Source: Tissierellia bacterium
GTDB taxonomy: Bacteria; Bacillota; Clostridia; Tissierellales; Tissierellaceae
Direction: 5' to 3'
Length of the DNA: 15,089 nucleotides
Assembly: GCA_012521625.1 (NCBI GenBank)
Contig: JAAYLY010000164.1
Coordinates: 1 to 15,089, forward strand
The notes below the pieces were generated by a model, which ran no database searches, was not told the origin of the DNA, and saw only the letters and a program-made list of their open reading frames with translations. Each line of letters opens with the position of its first letter. The stretch's first letter is position 1. A program made the translations under genes and the position numbers. Below are positions 1 through 5,743 of this stretch, piece after piece.

Positions 1-45
1 AGTTTGATTGATGACTCTAAGACGAGTTATTTCTTTTTGAGTCAT
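1..45 (-). CDS. Transposase, N-terminal fragment (cut by window edge), probably ISNCY/IS1202-like
   Basis: The minus strand reads ATG at 45-43 followed by 14 open codons to the window edge: MTQKEITRLRVINQT. A good ribosome binding site (AAGGAG, complement of 55-60) lies 9 nt upstream of the ATG, so this is a real start and the rest of the gene lies outside the window. The opening resembles the N-terminus of the ISNCY (IS1202-type) transposases common in clostridia, which begin with an MTxKExxRLxVI segment leading into a helix-turn-helix. That family call is from memory and rests on 15 residues only. Repeats just upstream (41-115) fit an insertion-element end. It is transcribed divergently from the liv operon. 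Confidence 0.55.
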   Translation of the reverse strand, partial: MTQKEITRLRVINQT

Positions 46-100
46 ATTGAATGTCTCCTTTCGCATACATGACATTTTATCAGAATAAATTCAATATGAC
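41..100. repeat. 12-nt perfect inverted repeat spanning the transposase start
   Basis: GTCATATTGAAT at 41-52 is repeated exactly, inverted, at 89-100 (ATTCAATATGAC), with 36 nt between the arms. The left arm contains the transposase start codon (43-45), and the ribosome binding site (55-60) lies between the arms. In the transposase mRNA the arms could pair and close off the start, or as DNA they could be transposase binding sites in the element end. Confidence 0.6.
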
Positions 101-115
101 ATTATCATAGAATAA
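69..115. repeat. Imperfect direct repeat at the probable insertion-element end
   Basis: Two copies of a roughly 20-nt unit follow each other: 69-88 and 96-115. Both open with ATGACATT and both close with GAATAA, with a 2-nt gap shift between. The core GACATT also occurs inverted at 50-55. Repeated short motifs in both orientations next to a transposase start fit subterminal transposase binding sites. The exact end of the element and any target duplication are not visible. Confidence 0.4.
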
Positions 116-138
116 CTACAAAATTTTATAAAAAGGTG

Positions 139-198
139 TTGACAAAAGTTCTTTAGGGTGTTAAAGTAGTATAAATTATTCTTTTAAAGTGGTATAAT
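139..198 (+). promoter_or_regulatory. Promoter region of the T-box/liv operon
   Basis: The best -10 is an extended one: TGG-TATAAT at 190-198, which would start transcription near 205, about 20 nt before T-box Stem I. It has no good -35 at 17 nt. A second possibility is a perfect TTGACA at 139-144 with a weaker TAAAGT at 162-167 (17-nt spacer). A 14-nt direct repeat (TTAAAGTRGTATAA, 13/14) occurs at 161-174 and 184-197 with a period of 23 nt, so each candidate -10 sits in or beside one copy. Confidence 0.6.
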
Positions 199-221
199 GA
201 ATCTTAAAAATCCATAATATT

Positions 222-494
222 AAAGACGATGATGAAGAGGAAAACTATCGGCAACTAATCACAGCGAGCTGGGTATGGTGGAAGCCAGTATTAGACTGAT
301 AGATAATAGCTCACTTCGGAGTCTCATAGCTGAAATCATAAGCTTTTATGATAGTAGGTTATGATGTTTGCCTACATTACAAGGCCAGGGTTTGGTAGAA
401 CCTAGTGAGGTAGTGTCCGTGAGGACATTACGAAGTAGAGTGGTAACGCGCCAGTGCGCCTCTATTATATAGCAATATATAATAGAGGCTTTTT
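222..494 (+). ncRNA. T-box riboswitch, leucine specifier (CTC)
   Basis: This leader senses uncharged tRNA and controls transcription termination before the liv operon. Stem I opens with the usual GACGATGATGAAG block; GAC at 225-227 can pair with GTC at 321-323 and GAAG at 234-237 with CTTC at 314-317. The triplet before the latter helix, with one adenine between, is CTC at 310-312, a leucine codon read by tRNA-Leu(GAG). The distal Stem I block (AGCGAGCTGGG, then GGTGGAAGCC near 263-296) is present. The T-box bulge is TGGTAAC at 441-447 (family consensus TGGNACC). It is flanked by helix 435-440/460-465 and helix 448-450/457-459, which form the antiterminator. TGGT would pair with an ACCA tRNA end, as expected for tRNA-Leu. 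The antiterminator excludes the terminator at 458-489. The specifier is read by eye from the fold. Confidence 0.93.
458..494 (+). terminator. T-box intrinsic terminator
   Basis: A 13-bp perfect stem, 458-470 with 477-489, has a 6-nt loop and is followed by TTTTT (490-494). Its 5' arm (458-465) is shared with the antiterminator helices, so the two structures exclude each other. This is the regulated off-switch of the liv operon. Confidence 0.93.
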
Positions 495-523
495 GTTTCT
501 ATATAGATAATAAAGATTAAATA

Positions 524-541
524 CATATATGCGCATATATG
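524..541. repeat. 18-nt perfect palindrome in the liv leader
   Basis: CATATATGCGCATATATG at 524-541 is self-complementary over its whole length, with centre between 532 and 533. It lies about 30 nt after the T-box terminator and overlaps the start of the small ORF at 529. It could be an operator for a second regulator of the operon. With such alternating AT sequence chance is possible, and I recognise no specific operator. Confidence 0.4.
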
Positions 542-684
542 GTTACTGGGGGGTGGTTGCATTTATTAGCGACATTGGACTCATTAAAAACTTTGGAATA
601 ATTCTTAAGATGATAAAAGAAGAAATTGAGAAAATTATCAAGAATATGTTAAAGAAAATAATAAAGGAGAGTGTATATACGTGA
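529..684 (+). CDS. Possible small ORF overlapping livJ (51 codons)
   Basis: An open frame begins at ATG 529 (MRIYGYWG...) or GTG 553 and ends in a TGA at 682-684, which overlaps the livJ GTG start as GTGA, the arrangement seen in translationally coupled genes. Its C-terminal half (FGIILKMIKEEIEKIIK and following) forms a clean amphipathic helix, with I/L/M pairs every 3-4 residues and K/E between. No good ribosome binding site precedes ATG 529, and AT-rich noncoding DNA is naturally rich in K, I and E codons. It could be a leader peptide, a small membrane-binding protein or a chance ORF. I do not recognise it as a known family. Confidence 0.3.
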   Translation: MRIYGYWGVVAFISDIGLIKNFGIILKMIKEEIEKIIKNMLKKIIKESVYT

Positions 685-1850
685 AAAAGACATTGGCTTT
701 GTTTTTAGCATTGGTAATGATGGCAAGTTTTCTTGTAGGCTGTTCGGCAGGTGGAACAGGTGGTAGTGGGGATTCAGATACTATTAAAGTTGGTTTGAAC
801 TATGAATTATCAGGTAACAACGCCTCTTATGGTACAGACCTAGCCACTGGGGTAGAGATGGCTTTAAATGAGATAAATGAAAATGGTGGACTATTAGGAA
901 AAGAAATAGAAATTATCAAGATGGATAATAAATCAGACAGTACTGAGGCTGCCAACGTAGCTACAAGACTGATCACAAGGGAAGATGTAGTAACTATCCT
1001 TGGCCCTGCAACTTCAGGTAATACCAAGGGTGCTATCCCAGTAGCATCCCAACATAAGATTCCTCTAGTTTCTGCTTCAGCTACTGCTGATGACGTAACT
1101 GTGGATAGCAATGGTAATGTTAGGGAATTTATCTTTAAAACATGCTTCAGTGACTCATTCCAAGGTGTTACTATAGCAAACTTCGTTCACGGCGAATTAG
1201 GGTTAAAAAATGTAGCTATCTTAACTGAAAATACCAGTGATTATAGTAAGGGAATTACTGAAAATTTTAAAAAGACATTTACAGAACTTGGTGGAAATGT
1301 AGTTATAGAAGAAGCTTACCAATCAAAGGAAACAGACTTTAAAGCTGTTTTAACTAACATTAAGGCAGCTAATCCAGAAGCTTTAATCGTTCCTGGATAC
1401 TATGAAGAAGTTGGTCTAATTATAAAGCAAGCTAGGGAGTTAGGATTAGATGTACCTGTATTAGGTGGAGACGGCTATGATTCACCAAAGATAGTAGAAT
1501 TGGCAGGTAGTGAAGCCCTAAATGATGTTTACTTTACAAACCACTACTCACCAATGGATGATGCTCCAGAAGTTGTAGAGTTTAGGGAAAAATTCAAAGA
1601 AAAGCACAATATGGAACCAAATGCCTTCCATGCCTTAGGATATGACTTAGGTTACTTCTTCGCTGATGCAGTTGAAAGGGCAGGGGAAGCAGATCCAGCT
1701 AAGATCAGAGATGCTATGGAAAATACTGTAGACTTTAAAGGTATCACTGGTACCCTATCAATCGACGAAAATCATAACCCTGTTAAGGCAGTAACTATAC
1801 TGAAGTTAGTTGATGGTCAACCAACCTTCTTAATGAAGTTAGAACCTTAA
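681..1850 (+). CDS. livJ: Branched-chain amino acid ABC transporter, substrate-binding lipoprotein
   Basis: Extracytoplasmic binding protein that captures leucine, isoleucine or valine and delivers it to the LivHM channel. The N-terminus is a lipoprotein signal peptide: KK, a hydrophobic core, then lipobox LVGC with the modified cysteine at residue 21, so the mature protein is lipid-anchored outside the membrane. A short G/S-rich linker leads into a type I periplasmic-binding fold (Peripla_BP_6 type) from about residue 35, opening with IKVGLNYELSGNNASYG, the substrate-loop region of this family. The length of 389 aa is normal. The start is GTG 681, preceded by AAAGGAG at 664-670. The gene is first in the liv operon behind a leucine T-box, which supports branched-chain substrates; the exact specificity cannot be read from sequence. 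A strong hairpin follows it. Confidence 0.93.
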   Translation: MKKTLALFLALVMMASFLVGCSAGGTGGSGDSDTIKVGLNYELSGNNASYGTDLATGVEMALNEINENGGLLGKEIEIIKMDNKSDSTEAANVATRLITREDVVTILGPATSGNTKGAIPVASQHKIPLVSASATADDVTVDSNGNVREFIFKTCFSDSFQGVTIANFVHGELGLKNVAILTENTSDYSKGITENFKKTFTELGGNVVIEEAYQSKETDFKAVLTNIKAANPEALIVPGYYEEVGLIIKQARELGLDVPVLGGDGYDSPKIVELAGSEALNDVYFTNHYSPMDDAPEVVEFREKFKEKHNMEPNAFHALGYDLGYFFADAVERAGEADPAKIRDAMENTVDFKGITGTLSIDENHNPVKAVTILKLVDGQPTFLMKLEP

Positions 1851-1852
1851 TC

Positions 1853-1875
1853 TAGGTGGGGTCCTTCCCCACCTA
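1853..1875 (+). other. Stem-loop between livJ and livH, no U-tract
   Basis: A 9-bp perfect stem, 1853-1861 with 1867-1875, includes a GGTGGGG/CCCCACC core and a 5-nt loop. No T-run follows. Such hairpins just after a binding-protein gene often protect the upstream mRNA from 3' decay or partly stop transcription, so that the binding protein is made in excess over the membrane subunits. That role is inferred. Confidence 0.7.
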
Positions 1876-1908
1876 AGATATAATTGACATGACAGATGGA
1901 GTGATAGA

Positions 1909-2793
1909 ATGGAACAAGTTATACAACAGGTAGTAAATGGCGTATCCCTAGGTAGTATATATGCCTTAATAGCATTAGGTTATACTATGGTATACGGAAT
2001 AATTAAATTGATAAACTTTGCCCATGGAGACATCTATATGATAGGGGCTTATGTAGGATTTGCTCTAACTACTTTCTTTAATTTCGGTTTTTTTCCTGCA
2101 CTTATAGTTTCTATGTTGGTCACCAGTATACTGGGAATTATAATTGAGAAAGTAGCCTATAAACCCTTGAGGAATTCTACAAGAATTGCAGCATTGATAA
2201 CAGCCATATCGGTGTCCATGTTTTTACAATATGGCTTGATGTACTTTGTAACACCACAAACTAGGACTTATCCTGAAGTTTTACCAAACGTACAGCTAAA
2301 ACTCTTCGGCACTAATGCGGTTATCGACCTTAAAAACATCTATATCCTAATAGTTACTCTAGTATTGATGGTTGTACTTCAATATGTAATCCACAGAACT
2401 AAGGTGGGTAAAGCCATGAGGGCAGTTGCCCTAGATGGGGATGCCTCTCAGTTGATGGGAATAGATATAAACAAAACTATTTCATACACCTTTGCCATTG
2501 GTTCTGCTTTAGCAGGAGCAGCTGGAGTCTTAGTAGGTGTCTATTATAACACCATCAACCCCTTAATGGGTTCCGTTCCTGGCCTTAAGGCCTTTATAGC
2601 AGCAGTTATAGGGGGTATAGGAATTATACCAGGAGCAGTATTTGGGGGATTCTTCCTAGGTATAGTAGAGACTGGAGTAAGTGCACTAGGTGGGTCCTTG
2701 TATAAGGATGCGGTAGCCTTTGTAATTTTAATATTAGTCCTTCTAATTAAACCTAATGGTTTATTCGGTAGTAACCAGAAGGAGAAGGTGTAA
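1909..2793 (+). CDS. livH: Branched-chain amino acid ABC transporter, permease LivH
   Basis: Integral membrane permease that pairs with LivM to form the translocation path for branched-chain amino acids. The 294-aa length is typical. The protein is almost entirely hydrophobic, about eight membrane segments, opening with the LivH pattern VVNGVSLGSIYALIALGYTM and a conserved INFAHGD segment near residues 37-43. Near the C-terminus GLKAFIAAVIGGIGIIPGAV is the cytoplasmic loop of this permease family (BPD_transp_2) that contacts the ATPases. ATG 1909 follows a GGAG at 1898-1901. It lies second in the operon, after the livJ hairpin. Confidence 0.95.
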   Translation: MEQVIQQVVNGVSLGSIYALIALGYTMVYGIIKLINFAHGDIYMIGAYVGFALTTFFNFGFFPALIVSMLVTSILGIIIEKVAYKPLRNSTRIAALITAISVSMFLQYGLMYFVTPQTRTYPEVLPNVQLKLFGTNAVIDLKNIYILIVTLVLMVVLQYVIHRTKVGKAMRAVALDGDASQLMGIDINKTISYTFAIGSALAGAAGVLVGVYYNTINPLMGSVPGLKAFIAAVIGGIGIIPGAVFGGFFLGIVETGVSALGGSLYKDAVAFVILILVLLIKPNGLFGSNQKEKV

Positions 2794-2806
2794 GGAGATG
2801 TTTGAC

Positions 2807-3757
2807 ATGAAGATTGGGACGAAAAAGAATATGCTAACCTTTGGGCTAGTTTTAGCCATATATCTTGTGGTACAACTACTCCTAAACATGGGAATATTAG
2901 ACTCCTATATTGAGATAAATATGGTTATTATTGGAATCAATATTATACTGGCAGTTAGCCTAAACCTAATAACAGGTTTTACTGGACAATTTTCACTAGG
3001 CCATGCAGCCTTTATGTCCATTGGGGCCTACACATCGGGGATCTTAACTGCCAAGCTAGGCCAACCCTTTATAGTAGGAGTAATAGCTGCTGCCCTAACT
3101 GCATCTATGGCAGGAGTGATTATCGGAATTCCTACCCTAAGGTTAAAGGGGGACTACCTAGCCATAGCCACCCTAGGCTTTGGGGAGATTGTCAGGATAA
3201 TTGGTTTAAATAATGATTATATTGGTGGGGCCATTGGACTTAATGATATACCCCAATATACCAATTGGACCTGGCTATACTTTTCAGTAGTGCTAACCAT
3301 CTTTATAATCAGCAACTTTATAAAATCCTACCATGGTAGGGCTTGTATAGCCATCAGGGAAGATGAGATTGCTGCTGAGGCTATGGGTGTAAATACAGCC
3401 TATTATAAGACCCTGGCCTTTGTAATAGGTGCCTTCTTTGCAGGGATAGCAGGAGCATTACATGCCAACTACTTTTACTTTATTAAGCCTGACAGCTTCG
3501 GTTTTATGAAGTCTATAGATATTCTAGTAATCGTAGTATTTGGTGGTTTAGGAAGTATAACAGGGTCGGTAGTAGGTGCAGTAGCCTTATCCATCCTATC
3601 CACCCTACTACAGGGTATACCAGAGTTAAGGATGGTCATCTATGCAGTAGTATTATTCTTAATCATGGTCTACAGGCCGCAAGGTTTAATGGGTGATAGG
3701 GAGTTAAAATTATTTAAAAAGGTAGGTGTTGTAAATGGAAATGCTAGTAGTAAATAA
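2807..3757 (+). CDS. livM: Branched-chain amino acid ABC transporter, permease LivM
   Basis: Second membrane permease of the transporter, partner of LivH. The core NLITGFTGQFSLGHAAFMSI is the LivM signature, and SIDILVIVVFGGLGSITGS near the C-terminus is the ATPase-contact loop. I place the start at ATG 2807 (MKIGTKKN...), giving 316 aa, because AAGGAG at 2792-2797 lies 9 nt before it. ATG 2798 would touch that site directly, and the longer frame from 2756 would add a charged non-family extension inside livH. The 3' end overlaps livG by 23 nt, which indicates coupled translation. Confidence 0.93.
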   Translation: MKIGTKKNMLTFGLVLAIYLVVQLLLNMGILDSYIEINMVIIGINIILAVSLNLITGFTGQFSLGHAAFMSIGAYTSGILTAKLGQPFIVGVIAAALTASMAGVIIGIPTLRLKGDYLAIATLGFGEIVRIIGLNNDYIGGAIGLNDIPQYTNWTWLYFSVVLTIFIISNFIKSYHGRACIAIREDEIAAEAMGVNTAYYKTLAFVIGAFFAGIAGALHANYFYFIKPDSFGFMKSIDILVIVVFGGLGSITGSVVGAVALSILSTLLQGIPELRMVIYAVVLFLIMVYRPQGLMGDRELKLFKKVGVVNGNASSK

Positions 3758-4505
3758 TCTGCATAAATCCTTTGGTGGGGTTAAGGCAGTTACCAATATA
3801 AATATGAAGATAGAGGAAGGACAAATCGTAGGCCTTATAGGACCTAACGGGGCTGGTAAGACTACCTTTTTCAACCTTTTAACAGGCATCTACAGCCCCA
3901 GTTCTGGTGAGATAGTCTATAGACTAAAGCAGGAAGTTTCCTCCTGTAGTTTTAAGCCAGATAAGATGGTTAAATATGGGGTTTCCAGGACCTTCCAAAA
4001 TATTAGATTGTTTAAAGAGATGACGGTTTTAGAGAATGTATTGATCGGTTACCACAACAACTTTAAATACAACCTATTTACTTCCCTTTTTAGATTGCCT
4101 TCTTACTATAAGGATGAAGAAAATGCCTACGAGGAAGTAATCCAACTACTAAAGAGGTTTAACCTATATGATAAGAAGGACCACTTGGCCAAGAGCCTAC
4201 CCTATGGTGAGCAGAGAAAGGTTGAAATCTGCAGGGCTTTAGCTTCTAAACCCAAGCTGCTTTTATTAGACGAGCCAGCTGCAGGTATGAACCCACAAGA
4301 GACTAAGGAATTGACTCAGTTGATCAAGTGGATAAGGGACGAATACGACTTAACAATTATCCTAATAGAGCATGACATGTCCCTAGTAATGGAACTTTGC
4401 GAAAATATCTTCGTATTCAATCACGGTACTCTTTTGGCAAAGGGGACTCCAAAAGAGATTCAACATGACCCTAGAGTAATCAAGGCATATTTGGGAGGTG
4501 AGTAG
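3735..4505 (+). CDS. livG: Branched-chain amino acid ABC transporter, ATPase LivG
   Basis: One of the two cytoplasmic ATPases that drive the transporter. Visible motifs are Walker A GPNGAGKT (residues 36-43), Q-loop FQN (Q88), signature LPYGEQ (155-160), Walker B LLLLDEP (175-181) and switch histidine H213 in IEHDM. The signature is LPYGEQ rather than LSGGQ, as is usual for LivG. At 256 aa it has the normal LivG length, with the LivG-type long segment between the Q-loop and signature. The start at ATG 3735 lies inside the end of livM; a second ATG two codons later (3741) cannot be excluded. Confidence 0.95.
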   Translation: MEMLVVNNLHKSFGGVKAVTNINMKIEEGQIVGLIGPNGAGKTTFFNLLTGIYSPSSGEIVYRLKQEVSSCSFKPDKMVKYGVSRTFQNIRLFKEMTVLENVLIGYHNNFKYNLFTSLFRLPSYYKDEENAYEEVIQLLKRFNLYDKKDHLAKSLPYGEQRKVEICRALASKPKLLLLDEPAAGMNPQETKELTQLIKWIRDEYDLTIILIEHDMSLVMELCENIFVFNHGTLLAKGTPKEIQHDPRVIKAYLGGE

Positions 4506-4508
4506 CCT

Positions 4509-5213
4509 TTGCTAGAATTAAAGGACTTAAATGTCTTCTACGGCGGAATCCATGCCCTAAAGGACGTAAGCTTAAAAATAAATGAAGGAGAAATAGTTAC
4601 CCTTATCGGTTCCAACGGTTCCGGTAAGACTACTACCCTTAGGACTATTTCAGGTTTAGAAAAGGCTAAATCTGGGCAGATTATCTTTGAAGGGGAAGAT
4701 ATAACTGCAAAACCAGCTTCAGAAATAGTAAAGTTGGGGATTTCCCACGTGCCTGAAGGCAGGAGGGTCTTCAGCACCATGAGCGTATACGAAAATCTAG
4801 AGATGGGGGCCTATATAAGAAGTGACAAGGCTGGGATAAGGAAGGATATGGAAAAGATCTTCAACTGGTTCCCTATTCTTTATGAAAGAAGAAATCAAAA
4901 TGCCATCAACCTATCCGGTGGCGAACAGCAGATGTTGGCCATCGGTAGGGCTCTTTTATCTAGACCGAAAGTATTATTATTAGATGAGCCCTCCATGGGT
5001 TTAGCTCCTATAATCGTAAATGAAATTTTTGAAATTATCAAAGATATAAATAAGGATGGGATGACTATCCTCTTAGTTGAGCAAAATGCTAAAATGGCCC
5101 TTCAATGTGCTGATAGGGCATATATCATTAAAAATGGTAGTATTGAATTAGAAGGAACTTCAGAAGAACTGTTAAATAACGATTTGGTTAGGAAGGCTTA
5201 TTTAGGCGGTTAA
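4509..5213 (+). CDS. livF: Branched-chain amino acid ABC transporter, ATPase LivF
   Basis: Second cytoplasmic ATPase, forming a heterodimer with LivG. Motifs are Walker A GSNGSGKT (34-41), the LivF-specific VPEGRRVF in the Q-loop region (81-88), signature LSGGEQ (135-140) and Walker B VLLLDEP (155-161). At the switch position the sequence reads VEQNA instead of a histidine, as is common in LivF. The 234-aa length is typical. Translation starts at TTG 4509 with GGAGGTG at 4494-4500, 8 nt upstream and overlapping the livG stop region. It is the last gene of the operon. Confidence 0.95.
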   Translation: MLELKDLNVFYGGIHALKDVSLKINEGEIVTLIGSNGSGKTTTLRTISGLEKAKSGQIIFEGEDITAKPASEIVKLGISHVPEGRRVFSTMSVYENLEMGAYIRSDKAGIRKDMEKIFNWFPILYERRNQNAINLSGGEQQMLAIGRALLSRPKVLLLDEPSMGLAPIIVNEIFEIIKDINKDGMTILLVEQNAKMALQCADRAYIIKNGSIELEGTSEELLNNDLVRKAYLGG

Positions 5214-5239
5214 GCAGGGTTAAAAATCTTTGTCTAGTT

Positions 5240-5260
5240 ATATTGGGAATATTTTTTTCT
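5240..5260 (+). terminator. Weak candidate terminator after livF
   Basis: A short AT-only stem (ATATT at 5240-5244 with AATAT at 5248-5252) runs into a T-run (5252-5258). An alternative longer pairing is TATTGG at 5241-5246 with CCAATA at 5267-5272, enclosing the T-run. Either is weak; termination of the liv operon is expected here because a new promoter follows. Confidence 0.35.
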
Positions 5261-5292
5261 TTTTATCCAATACTATAAAAGAGAAGATAATG

Positions 5293-5321
5293 TTGATTTT
5301 ATATATAGAAAGTTTTATAAT
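5293..5321 (+). promoter_or_regulatory. Promoter of the ferredoxin gene
   Basis: TTGATT at 5293-5298 and a perfect TATAAT at 5316-5321 are separated by 17 nt, a near-consensus vegetative sigma-A promoter. Transcription would begin around 5328, leaving a leader of about 40 nt. Confidence 0.8.
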
Positions 5322-5369
5322 TAAATTAAGGAAGATAATCAATTTTTTAACATTTTTGGAGGGATAGGA

Positions 5370-5561
5370 ATGAGAGCTCACGTAGATAGAGACGCCTGCA
5401 TCAGCTGCGGTCTTTGTACAACTATTTGTCCAGATGTATTCGAACTAGATGATGAGGATATTGCAACTGTAATAGCTGATCCAGTACCAGCTGAACATGA
5501 AGCTAGTGCTCAGGAAGCTGCAGATTCATGCCCAACTGATGCAATCTCAATAGAAGAATAA
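5370..5561 (+). CDS. Ferredoxin, single [4Fe-4S] cluster
   Basis: Small soluble electron carrier (63 aa, acidic). The sequence CISCGLC gives ligands C10, C13 and C16; the fourth is C54 in the C-terminal SCPTDAI motif. This is the single-cluster layout, in which the second cluster of the 2[4Fe-4S] clostridial ferredoxins is lost. A fifth cysteine, C20, sits where thermophile single-cluster ferredoxins have one half of a disulfide, but the partner cysteine is absent here. The start at ATG 5370 is preceded by GGAGGG at 5358-5363. It is transcribed alone, with its own promoter and terminator. Its partner enzyme cannot be told from the context. Confidence 0.93.
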   Translation: MRAHVDRDACISCGLCTTICPDVFELDDEDIATVIADPVPAEHEASAQEAADSCPTDAISIEE

Positions 5562-5571
5562 TACCTAAGAC

Positions 5572-5602
5572 AAAAGGAACTCAGCAATGAGTTTCTTTTT
5601 TT
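5572..5602 (+). terminator. Intrinsic terminator of the ferredoxin gene
   Basis: The stem 5575-5583 with 5588-5596 (9 bp, one G-T pair) has a GCAA tetraloop at 5584-5587. The stem can be extended by A-T pairs and is followed by a T-run to 5602. Confidence 0.9.
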
Positions 5603-5681
5603 GTTGTTTTTAAGACAATCTTGGGTATATTTAATTTATATGCCTAAAATTCAAAAAATCTAGAGGCAAGGGTATGAAAAT

Positions 5682-5690
5682 TGTTATAAT
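5682..5690 (+). promoter_or_regulatory. Extended -10 promoter of the ftsH-mgsA unit
   Basis: TGT-TATAAT at 5682-5690 is a consensus extended -10. The -35 position at 17 nt (5662-5667) shows no match, which is tolerated with an extended -10. Transcription would start near 5697, leaving a leader of about 47 nt. Confidence 0.6.
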
Positions 5691-5743
5691 AGTAGGTAGT
5701 ATTAGAAAAAAACTAAAAATTTAAATTTAGAAAGAGGTCATAA

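Noticed and set aside
539..601. Alternative 20-codon leucine-rich leader peptide (ATG 539)
   Set aside because: No ribosome binding site, and attenuation is already explained by the T-box, whose terminator lies upstream of it.
1884..1889. TTGACA as a -35 for a promoter before livH
   Set aside because: No -10 lies at 16-18 nt; that position falls on the livH start codon.
2756..2806. Longer livM reading frame from ATG 2756
   Set aside because: It would overlap livH by 38 nt and add a non-family arginine-rich stretch; the AAGGAG at 2792-2797 fits ATG 2807.
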